Source: Limnoperna fortunei
Lineage: Eukaryota > Mollusca > Bivalvia > Mytilida > Modiolidae
DNA: 64,000 bases
NCBI GenBank assembly: GCA_944474755.1
Contig: OX104112.1
Location: forward strand, 50,108,774-50,172,773
Reading direction: 5' to 3'
Of this stretch, positions 12,981 to 25,500 are shown in pieces. Numbering within the stretch: position 1 is the first letter of the stretch; each line of letters begins with the position of its first letter. A model generated the notes under the pieces. The model worked only from the letters and a program-made list of their open reading frames with translations. It had not been told where the DNA came from and did no database searches. Position numbers and translations under genes: made by a program.

Positions 12981-15900
12981 ATGACGATAGATCATAACAG
13001 TGAAAGAAATATTTGCCGCGGACTTAGTATATCTTCTAACACATCCACTTCCTCAAATCACTCCATGTCTTCCCATCTTCTTGTACCCGGAAGTCATGTT
13101 TCTAGATCTGGATCATTCCGGGACCAACAAGAACAACATTCCGGTAGACGAGTGTTACCGGTAAGATCTGGGTCGTTTCGTGACCAAGCAGAGCTTGAAA
13201 AAGAAAAAATTGCTAAAAGGCCACAAGAAAGATCCGGCAAAAGACGGGAATCTCCAGATATATCAAGTGATGCATATTTTTATCTGAAAGCAACAGCGAA
13301 TCAGCAAAGGAGAAGAAGTAGCCTGCCAGCTAGCTCTCCCAATTTGCTTTATTTATCACACGAGAATATAGAAGAAACACGAGATACGAGAGATCCAGCT
13401 ATACGCCGAGTACGGTCCTTCAAAACAACACAAAAAGGAGTTGTAAACAGGGGAGATTCCGTTCGCAAGAAAGCTGGTCGTAGTTCTCGTGAAGCCTTCG
13501 ATGAAAAGGGAAAGAACACGTGCACACCAAGTCCAAATCCTGCTCGTCATATTCCGTTTGAAGTTAAAGTCGAAAATCCACCTGACAACTCTGCTGTTAC
13601 GTCATATTATAAAGTGGTTGTCCTCGGAGCACCGGGAGTAGGAAAAACGTCAATCACTCAACAATTTATGACGTCAGAATATGTAGCTTTTGAAAATTCA
13701 ATAGGTATGTATAAATTGTATATGCTATTTCAACTTATTTCACGTACTCTGAATAACACATTACCTGTATGATTGTTAAATAAGTATATCTTCTTTTACA
13801 GCGGCAATTATTTCTTATTTATTTTTTCAATACGGCATAAATAAAAATTAATTACAAAATAGACAAGAAATATGACGTTTGCAAAGCGGAATAATATTTC
13901 AAGTTTAACTATAAATAGCTCTCATTATTTCTACTGCATGGGATTCTGCATGCTGTATATTTTCTTCTGTCAATCTTTCAATGAAAGAAATAATAAACTA
14001 GCACGAAAGTGTCAGTCAATAAAAAAATCGTGCATTAAAAAGTAAATAACAATAATAATCATCAAATAAATGTAACATAAAAATCATAACCTAATAATTG
14101 AAATTATTGTTTGTGTTTTCCCCATTTTTAGTTGTTCTGCAAATTCTGTAAATATTCTCCGCTCTTCGCTAAAACAAGCCCTGAACTATGCATTTTTAAG
14201 TACAAGAAAGCAAAACTCAAAACCATCGATATTACAGTAAAACCATCCCAAGGCGTAGCTTAGTATCAGATAATATCGAGCCAGGGGGTCTATGGATTAA
14301 TTTAAGAGTTTTTTTATTGAGGCTTCTGTTGCCTCTGTTTCCTCTGTGTAAGTAACAACGGTGACATTTGGAGCTCATCGTACAGTAAATGCAAAAGTTG
14401 TAAAGTAATTTCAGTTTTTGTGATTTGCTCCGATTTTTGTTCTTGCCAAACATACCTATCAAAATATACACTTGTGTTTATTTTATTGTTTTGTTTCATT
14501 AAAGCAGTGCCATACATTCACTGTCTAATTTTTTGTGATAATCAAATCCAGCTATATAAACTTGATCTTTGACATCATAATGTTTTTTCGATAATGACGA
14601 AAAAGATTTCAAATAGTTTCTCAAACACTTACAGACTACGTATAAGATCATTCAAGCACGAGCAAGCTATGAATTGATCAATAAATTATACAAGTATTTT
14701 GCAGCCGACATTAAGTACATGCGCATAACCGTATGTAAGTCACTGCTTCCTTTGTCTTCTGCCTAAAACGTTGTAAGTACAGCATTTATAAACTATTTTG
14801 TGACGAAATTAGCCACAATGTACTTATATTATTATCTAGTATGTTTTTGTTTATTTCTATGTACTTCTCCCGAGGAAACCGTTATCCTACGGCATTGTCT
14901 TTGAGTCTTAGCTCTCTTAGCCACCAGGCACAGTTACTAAACCACACCTAATTGACAAGGAATGCCAGTTTCCTACCGCAGGTCGGGAGTTTTCTCCGAG
15001 TACACCGGCTTCCTTCCCCAATCAAAACTGGACGCCATGAAACAGCTGAAAAATTGCTGAAAGTGGCGTTAAACACCATTCAAACAAACAAAAACAAAAC
15101 CCCAAGGACAATACTAAGTAAGGATAAGTCCGAAATAGATTGAGTAAAACCATAATTTAGAACATTCTTTACATCACGTTGATTACTTGCGACAATACTT
15201 AACAGTTGGGAGGTACTTGCCTATTAAAATTGCCTAAATTTAAGGTAGATTAAAGAATGGTAACACAAAGTCAACATATAGTAGCCAATCAACGACAGTT
15301 AATATTTTTCTATGAAAGGATCTATTGTATGAACATATGTTGCAAAAAATAGAGCGTTTAATGATGAAAGTAAAACTTAATCTAATTGGTTGGAAGAATG
15401 AAGAAATTCATCGGTGTATGAATTAGCAAACTCCCTAACACACTTTACAAGGTTATGAGTGAGTTGGTCTCTTAAATACACCGATAAATACCTCAAAAGC
15501 AGCTTGTAGTCCTATAATAATACTATCATGTCTTTAATTCCTTGTTTTATTTACGTCAAATCAAGCAAATTGCAATATATTTCATACCAAAAACACACAA
15601 CATAACAATGAGTATATCTCGCTGAATTCTGAGAAAAAAGTTTAATCGAGTCTAATCTATAGCTTGAAGTCACAACAAAATATCTATTTGAAATAACTAA
15701 GAGAGAAAGGTAGGAAAAGAGTGACAGAATACCATTACTGTATTCGATGATTAACCGAATAAAGCAAATATTTTTAATGTAACTCTATTGATCGGAGGGT
15801 GAATATAACTACATGTACTTCTTTTATAACATTGATCTTAATATGTAGATAACATATTTACCGAAAAATACTGTTTTCCGGGTTACAAGTACTGATATTT

Positions 15901-17803
15901 GGCAGTGATGTTGACAGTTGTATACAACGGCGTTACAATGGCTGCAGTTGGTAATTATAAATGACATTCGTGGAGGTATAATTGAGCGCAAAAACGTATG
16001 CAGTCATCAAAATTAAACTTGTCAATAAGATACACCATGCTTCTGTCTAATTTAATCGTATACAATTTGCATTTATTTTATACGTTTGAGCTGTAATTGG
16101 TTGTGGTTAGATAATCTAATATGTGTTACGTTGTTAGCCCGAAAATTCTATGTTTCGACAATAACATTTGTGACATTTTTAGATGTTATATTTTATTATG
16201 GTCCATGAATTTGTATCATAATAAATCGAGTTAATTTTGATCCGAATTTCTGCACTGGTTCGAACGCACCGGTCAATGGCATTGCTTCCGGTTTCTGAAT
16301 ACATGTATATCCTACACATACACTTTGTATTTTATGACAATTTACGAATATTTTAATTATATTGTCTTTGCTGCTTGTTTCAAGTTTATCAAATTATTTG
16401 AAAAATACGAAGAAAGTTTATTTATGTTCTAATATTGATAATTTATTTCAGTTCACGCTGTAGGATGTTGATAGCATTTACCATCGCGCATTGAGACCGG
16501 GACATCAATCATCGAACCGTTTGAATTAATTTCAGTTACTAAAATTAAATATAAATTATTTTAAAATGTTAAAGTTATAAATGTTTGATTAAATAAAATA
16601 TATTCATATGATCACCAGGAAACCCCAACCCACCCCCCTCGACAAAATACAGAAATAACGTTCGCTTTCGTTGGCTATGTACTATGCTGGAGTATGTTTT
16701 TGTTGTTTGTTTGTTGTTACTAGATTTGCATATTTGTGGCATAGGGGTATTACAATAAAGAGATCGGGTTCGGATTCTTTTAGTCGGATTAACTTCCTTT
16801 ATGTTCTTATTAACCTCCTTGCCTAGCGTAATACGGTCACACACGAACTTGAAACCCGATAAACCACGCCACCACCCACATTGTTACAGGGGATCGCGTT
16901 CCAAACCTTGAGTTTATTACCTCGTACTTCTTCTTTTTGTTTTTCTTTAATTTTGAAGATTTATTGTTTTATCTTCCAGTAGAACTAAATTGTTGAAATA
17001 CGTTTAACGTTCGGAGTTTAAAAATTACAAAATGCCTTTAGAAACCTGCTTTAGTTCAAAAGAATGGAAAACTAGTACCCAAATTAAACGAGGGCTGTGC
17101 ATATACATTAATATCAACATAGCATTCTTACAAGGGTACATTTAAGGGCACCGGATGTGACCTACCTGGGTATGACATTGAGTAACTCGACGGTGTCTAA
17201 TTAGAGGCAGGTTCTGCTTACTCGCCCGGAACACCTGAGTGCACTCATGGTTTTTATTGGGTTCTGATTACCCACTTTTTGTTCTTTGTGGTTTTTGTTC
17301 TTTGTATTGCGCTGTGTATGTTTGTCTATATCTGGATTTGTAATTGTCCCTTTACTTCCGGCTTTTGCTGTTCGGTAGGTTACCTTGCCATTTTTCTTAC
17401 AACTCAGTAAATAAAAAAATGAACCCATTGATGTCAGATTATACTAAGTTTTCTGTGACAAAGAACATGCAGGTCTGCGCAATTGGTTAAGTTTGTTAAG
17501 TCGGATCTATTTTGAGTGGCTAATTATTTTACGGTCATAGAACACAATCCTGTTAAATCATTCAATCAGACTTTGTAATTAGTACATCGAGACGATACTA
17601 GTATTGTAAGGAGGTTTTATATTTAGTTTTTTATCGCCTCTTTCAACAGAACAGAAGATAACTAGCGTTTGTGTCTATTTGAGACTTACAAGATATGCAG
17701 AACATTATCGTTCATTCATGTATAACACGCAACAACTTATCTGTGTACATGAAAAAATGGCAACTATGTTCTTCAATTTATGCGTATAACCATAATCTTA
17801 ACA

Positions 17804-17836
<33 letters not shown>

Positions 17837-19482
17837 TAAAATCAATCAATTAATGAATTAATCAATGAGTTTTACCAGGGTAGGCTCTTTATGTTTTCAT
17901 TCATGTCCCAATGCATTATTTCTTAAATACGTTATTTCAAAGCAGGATTAGATTAGATTAAACATATTTTATTGTAAATAATACAATTGGATTGGACAAA
18001 AGTTATATCAACTTAGCAACGTCCTCTCCAGGAAAAAAAAGCAGGAACAGGTAGTAACGGGGTTGAACTGAATTTGCTACGAAATAAATATTTACAGCAG
18101 GATTAATATTAAAAACGTTTTCCTTAGAAACAAATCAAAATAGATCGATTTTTTTTAACAGCACAACTTCTGCTACTTGTGGGGCAGGAATTGTTTATCC
18201 TTCACAGTCACGTGACTTTACTAGTATTTGTTTTCTCTTCTTGTTCTTGATAAACTTTTGTTTGATTTTGTTACTTATATTTACATTTTTCGAAGAGGAT
18301 GCTTAAATCCAAGGTTATATGTTCGAACATTTTTTTTATTATTTCAGAATGTAGCAGAATCTTTCAAACAATGATCATTATTAGTAGCCCGTTTGTGGTC
18401 TATTGCAAGACATAATTTTGTCTTATTCAATTTATTTTGTCTTTTTTTTAATTTTAGCAGCCGTATTTACTTTGTCATTGACCAATCACATGTCCAATTT
18501 TCGCTTTATACAAGCAACCATGTTTTATTAAAAGAAATGCATGCACAAGCAAGCACAACCATGTTTTTCATCTGGTGAGGTAGCTATAATGATGGCTAGC
18601 ACTAAGTCAAGATTTTTATTGTTGCGGCTTCTTTTTTATGTATATTACTTCTGTGAGGACCGCGCATGATCTGAAAATTGTTTATTTGAGCCCCTTTCAA
18701 ATATACAACTAAAATGCCATGCTCTTTCTGCTTATTTTTTAATTTGATTTAAAAATAAAAACTTTTAAAATATGCAAATAGTATAACCTTATTATTCTCT
18801 TTTTCTTTTAAAGACCAAGGTGAAAATATCGTTACTGTCCAATTAAATGGCGAGGAGTCGACGCTTGAATTTGTAGACGCCAGCGAAAATGAGGTAAATT
18901 AAATATTAGTATACGTATTCAATGTTTATACAATTGCCTGAAATAAGCATTAACTAACACTCAGACAAAGACAAATTGTATGAAACCACACATTAATTTT
19001 AAATGTTGTCATATTGTACTGATTGATTTCACATACGAAATGCACATGCCTAATAAATGCATCCATTTTACAGATTCCGAACAGACAGGGGCAATAGTAA
19101 TACATACATCAACCAGTCTGCATGAGAATACACGTCATAAAAACGTCATACAAACGCCCAATCTGTCATTTATACTATGAGGCAACGTACCGTATCTTAA
19201 TTTTAAATGTCTTATCATGTAATCGCTTGTCAAGCAGATAAAATTTATTTGTCTGTGGTTTTTGAAAGCAGGTTATATCCAAAGACTTTTGAACCGTTGA
19301 AAGTATAAACTTTTGTGATAATATTTATGTGTATTTTTTTATATCTGTGCATGCATGATATGCAAAATGTTCATAACATAATAATAATATAGATGTATAG
19401 TACCGGATGTATAGATTTATAAAACGTTTGTTTTGCAATTGAAAAAAATATAAACAACATTATTATTATTGTTGATTGATTA

Positions 19483-19567
<85 letters not shown>

Positions 19568-22500
19568 CCTTTAGTGATAAGCACAACAGCTATAAAGAAT
19601 GCTAATCAGTTAACAAACATTTACATTGATATTGACGGAAGAAAGGGGCCAAAAGTTTGATTGTCACTGGAAGCGTATAAAGAGTTAGGCGGCTACAATA
19701 CACATGATCTTTTATCATCTACAAAATAGATTGTGCCAAGGTGACGCTCTCAAATCATGGGACCTGCATTGGTTCGTTGCCGAACTTTCGGTGTTATAAC
19801 TTAAAAGTGCCTAATGAGAGAGCGCGGACTTGCTAAGCAGTTTTTATTTCATTGCGCCATGGCAAGGTAGTTTATCATCTTCTATTGATCATGTTTTCAG
19901 TCAACACTGAGTCTCACTGCAAAGCAGGTGTACTCGACTCTAATCTTAATTGACAAGGATTGCCAGTCTCCCTAACGAAGTTCGGGGGTTTTGAAGGTTA
20001 CTTCCTCCCCAAATAAAAACTGGACGCCTTGAATACAGCTGAAAAATTGCTGAAAGCGGCGCTAAAACATCATTTTAACGAACAAACAAACAAACACAAA
20101 TCATTGCTCCCTGAGATACATTTATACCAGTGTCCAGCAAACAATAACCTTTTCTATTCAAAGGCAATCATATAGACATAATTTACATATACATGTTGAA
20201 TATTCATATTCATTTAATACAAATACAAATACAAATTTTATTGTCATATAAACATCTAAACAGAGTAAATATACTACTTATTTAATATCTTATTAAATTT
20301 CTGGATGAGTATATATCTTTCCCTATTGATTTATTGTTAACTTTCATCGTGACTTTCATTCATCCTAAACATAGCTGAAATGCTGCTCGCTAGGCGTTAA
20401 GCAGCAATTAATCAGTCATTCAATTACACAGCGTATTTCTGTAATGTTATATAGTTGTAGCGATGTTGATATTATATCTTTGTTATCTTAGATTTCTTAC
20501 CTGTTTTCAAGGAAGCAAAATGAAATCCGAGTGCCATATATCTGGTTTTTTTTAAACATCGGTTGTATGAACAGACTACTTACCTTAATTTATAGATTTG
20601 CTGAATAATCTTTTTTTGGTATTGAATCAGAACTAACACATTTATAATTTTTTTTATTTATGTTTAGGTTAACTTGGAAAATATTAGAGCAGACGCTTAC
20701 ATTATTATATTTTCGATTGCGCATCGAGACACTTTTGACACGGCTGTCGACCTACTTTCCGAGTTGCGGATGGATATGGGAACAGACAGGACCGTTATCA
20801 TGGTGGGAAATAAACTCGACCTAGTAAGAAAAAGAAAAGTTAAAACTGAAGGTAAACCGCCTCTCAGATTGTTAATACATAACAAAAATAAACCTGCTAT
20901 GCGATGTTTAGTTATAAATTAAACAAGATGTCAATTATAAGTGTTGTAGTCTGGTTTCTCAAGGATTATACAAGATAAAAGTCATCTTCGGGTTTAAAGG
21001 TTCTTTATTCCATATAAACATTCCAAGTAAACACCCTAAAATAACAGAAAGAATAACAAAGATTAATAGGATACAAGTCAGAAGGGCATTGCATTAGCTG
21101 AGGGGAAATAAAAAAAATATAGAAAACATAATACGGTATGTAATAATACCGTTTATAAATTAAAAAAAAGATGTTAATTATGAGGGCATTGCATTAGCTA
21201 AAGGAAATAAAATGAAAGAAAATAAGAGAATACATAATATAATATTGTTTAAACAAGGCAAATAAAAGTTGTCAATAGTTCCTTCTTAATACGACTTAGA
21301 ACAGTCATCATTTTTATTAAATGATCTGAAATATTTCATTACGTGAAAGGACCAAACTATTTTTTTTATTAAATGCCTGCAATGTCAGATCAATTTGTTA
21401 ACAACCTGCGGGATGTAAACACCTTAAGAATGTTACGCAATATTTGATAATAACTTCTGCATGAAAGCTCTAAAGAAGACCAATATTGAATTTGTGCCGT
21501 TTGTTGTTTTTGAAATACTGACTTAGCAAATTAAACCATGTTTTTAATAAAAGCATTTTCCAAACAAAAACAAAACTAGATAATTGATGTTAATAAAATT
21601 GCAACACTATTACAAACGAATTGTTATGAAAAGTCAACATTTAACTGAAAGAAACTATAAACAGCTAAAATAGTAATAAAAATCAGTCAACATGACACTT
21701 AATAGGAGTTATTGCCCTGTTATGACTATTTCTTCATTTATTTTTTTTGTTTGCCATATTATGAGTTATTGCCCTGTTATGACTATTTCTTCATTTGCTT
21801 TTTGTTTGCCACATTGCCTGTTAAAACACTATATAGATGCATGTAGTTGGAAACTGGAAAGAGCAAAATAACAGTTAGCAGGAAAGTTGTATTATTAAAA
21901 TGGATGAAATTTTTAACAACTTTTTCAAGAGTTATTGCCCTTTACGTTTTTCTTTTTTCGTCTGATACACTTTAAAGTTAATACCACCTGAAAATTCCAT
22001 ACTAATTCAAACAAAAGTTGGCCCGAATTATCTTACGTGAATAGTAAAAAATTTTCGTCGTCACTCACCGGCTAACAGTGACTAACAAATTGGATAATGT
22101 ATGTATTTTTTAGTAATATCTCATTATAACAGAATAGAACATTGTTCCCCAAACGATTAAAACACGTTGTCTACCATGAATTCTATCAGTTGAAAATCGT
22201 CAAATTACTCCAAGGGGACTTTATAGTGGCCGAGTGGTTAAGGTATTTCGTCTACTCTTGATCACGTGGTATGTCAACACTGTAGTTGAGAATTCGATTC
22301 GCACTGCGGGCACGATGCGACATCAATCTTAATTGACAAGGATTGTCAGCTTTCCCACCTTAGTTCGGGGATTTTTTCCGGGTACCTGCAATATTGCTAA
22401 AAGTAGCATTAAACGCCATTCAAACAAACAAACAAACGATCCGATTAGTCCATAGAGGTATTATTGCCCTTAACTTGACTCTATAAATAACTCACATTAT

Positions 22501-25500
22501 ATAAAATGTTCGATCTATTTTACCTGTAAGGGTTGTTGTCTGCATGTTACTTTTTCCTTTTTTTTTTGGAGCGTTTTGAGTATTAACATAAGTTAAGGAA
22601 ATGATATAAACCAACGCAAACAAAACAAATTTTCCGATTAATTGGTTATCGGAAATATTTATGTATATTTGCATTCGTATATACATGTATGTTTATTAGT
22701 CCTCTTACGAAGTCATACTATATGACAGTACTTCAAACGATCCCACAACGAGTTAAATGAGTGTATTAATTACGCAGCGTCATTGCTTCCTACACGTTTA
22801 AGTTGATCGAAGGTATAATGTTAGCCAACTAACTTAATATAAACAAACCAGCAACCATACAATAAACAAACATGATTATAAAAGTAATATATCTTGAAAG
22901 TTTTAAATATAATTTTTACAGATCATTTTCCTTTTAAAATTAAATTAATAGTGATGCGTAACAGAATTTGCGTCATGCTGTTTAACTATTCGTGTGATTA
23001 CGAAATAAGAGAATGATTTTCTTCACATATACTGATTTCAGAGGAAAACTAATGCTATATGTTTTAAAATGACGTAGTACACGACATAATGGATATAGTG
23101 ATACAATGATGTTTTCAAAACAGATCTACCTAGTTGACATTGCTAATTTGGGTCTGTTAGAAAATTGTATCTTCTTCGTTCAGTGTGTTGTATTCTTATC
23201 AATTCCACGATTGATGCCGTCAGAAGTGAACGCAAGCGCAAACATTATTTCCGGTAAAAAACTAACATTTTAGTCAATTTAGTTTTTCATTGCCATAGCA
23301 TTGAGAATGGAGATAACCGTAATGTATTTGAAGATTTGCCGCTATCAATTGGTGATTTGATGCGGTCACATTTTCAAATACAATATAGTTATCTACCACT
23401 AAATTGGTTTTTAGCAACATTTTTGGTAAAATTTGCACTACTTTACATGCATTTTGAACTATTTTTTTTTGTGGTTATCATTTTAACAAGTTCAATTTCA
23501 GCACAGCTTTAGTTTAGTGTGCTTGCTCTTAGACAGACTACTTAGACCGTTGTGTTGTTTTTTGTGCTGTATTGTGTAGTTATCTACATGTTCGTAGGTG
23601 TTGATGGTTAAAATTGTCTGTATTAGGGATTTAAGGATAACATTAACATATTCAACCCCGCCGTATACTGTTTTATTGACCGTTTTAAGACAGTAGTTTT
23701 TCTGTCGTTGTGGTCCTTTCAATTATTTATTTTGTATTTAAAGGGCCCCATCTATGTTGCAAGTACTATAAAATGTACTACGTCAGACGTCTTTATCTTG
23801 ACTCATCAGTGCCGCTCAAACACGAAAACAATATTTAAATACGGTTAATGTTGTGAAGCTTTCAACTTGCAAATTCAAAAACGTGTATCTTCTCTTTATA
23901 TATGTGTATTAACAGTTTTATTCATAGTAAACTTTGTTGTTTCCGCAATAACTAATCAAGCCAATTTTTTTCACAGGTGGACATGTATGATTTCTTTTCG
24001 TGTATTTATCTCGATGCTTATCTCTCACCTGTCGCAGTTACCTTTAAAAATGATTATCACAAATTTAAAATCACAAAACAATATTTGGTTGAAGGTTTAG
24101 AGGAAATAATTTTTAGTCGTCGTTCTTCTTTTGATATTTTATATGCTTTTAGTTTTCAAGTGAAGTAAACGTTTTTATCTAGTAAATCGACCCAGCTAAT
24201 CATTTACTCAATGTCTAATTGGTTTGTTCAGGGCTGCCTTTTCATCCAGAACACTGCGCCTTAATTTCGCGTAGGTTAGTTGTTGTTTTAAATCACTTGT
24301 TGTTTACAACTTTGCGTTCAGTGTATTTTACCAAGCAAAATATCCCAACATCTTAGGTACTGATCAAATCTTTTTACGTTTGTTTCAAACTTTTTTAAAA
24401 CTCTGATCACTTAACCGAGAATCGCTGCTGATCAAATATGATCTTATGATAATAATTTTGTCTTCTGACATCTGAAAAAGAGCATTGAAGTTTGTTTATG
24501 AGAACAAGTTCAATTAATTGGAAAAACAGCGTAAAGGATCTACAAAGAAGATCTTAGACAAGTTAAACACATAAGCATTCAACAAATAGTCTATCAGTAC
24601 ATCACAACATTAACATTCTGTAATTACCCCTTTTCATTGCTTATATAGGTGGGTCGTTCCGGCATACAGTTTGCAAAACTCGTTAACATCGCCATCATAG
24701 ACACCGCGTTTGTTGAAATTTAGTTGTACAGTGAAGACGGTCTTTTATTTACTATTTATATACAGATTACCACACATATCGGCATTAACTCAATTATAGC
24801 ATTATTACTGCCCATACAGTAATTGGAGGCTGTCTGCGAAATAATAAAACAATAGGGAAGGAAACATACAGAACAACAGAAATCGAAAGTCCAGGGACAA
24901 TTATTAAACAATCCGTATATAGACAAACATATACAACTCAAAACAAAAACCCCTAAAACACAAAAAAAAAAGAGAAAGCGTGAAGCCCGAACTCAATAAA
25001 AACCATTGACACACTCAGTGACGTTTGGCAAATATTAGATGTTTAGTACTGCATACTGTTTCAACACCTGTATTAGAGCTTCATTCATGTCCTTCTTAAA
25101 CAAAATCCCTAGTCCTTATCCAACCATCCATACGTTGTAATGGCATTGAGAATTTCATGTACCAATGATTATTCTATTTCCGTTAAGTCATTTTTATGTA
25201 TTGATTTTTGTGTTTGTTTATTGATTGATAGATAAGATGTCTGCTTTACGTCAAGTTAGCAGTATTTCAGTTATATTAAGGACGAGAACCAGTAAACAAA
25301 CAAAAAATAAACCAACTAAAAAGGGGGAAGTATGGAACAAAGTGAACACCATTTTGATTAAATGAAAGTATGGAGTATTGGGTAGGGGCGAGGAATTTAG
25401 CGTTTTGTAGCGGCAACAATGTGCCTACTCTTTTTCGAAATATACAAAAGGGTCTTTACCGTGCATGAAGCATGGCACTCTCCAAACACGTTACTCACTA

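Larger units (their letters stand above)
13705..18813 (+). other. Intron 1 of GTPase gene 1 (5109 bp)
   Basis: Donor ATAG|GTATGT and acceptor TTTTCTTTTAAAG|ACC. The intron holds a family A SINE fragment, a fragment related to the 49.4-kb palindrome, a family C repeat and a (TCAA)n run, listed separately. At 17941-18060 a segment containing GATTAGATTAAACATATTTT and GCAGGAACAGGTAGTAACGG looks like another dispersed repeat. Short open frames here have no recognised domain. Confidence 0.85.
18894..20667 (+). other. Intron 2 of GTPase gene 1 (1774 bp)
   Basis: Donor GAG|GTAAAT and acceptor TATGTTTAG|GTT; phase 0. It contains a long (ATTG)n run, a family A SINE and a family B tail, listed separately. 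Confidence 0.85.

Noticed and set aside
13705..13772. Extension of GTPase gene 1 exon 1 to the stop at 13772
   Set aside because: A strong ATAG|GTATGT donor ends the exon at 13704, the following residues have no GTPase similarity, and the join to 18814 restores the domain. It would only be used if the intron were retained.
19371..19586. Minus-strand frame with Ser-Ile-Asn-Gln repeats (also 49861-50229)
   Set aside because: Translation of the (TTGA)n microsatellite.
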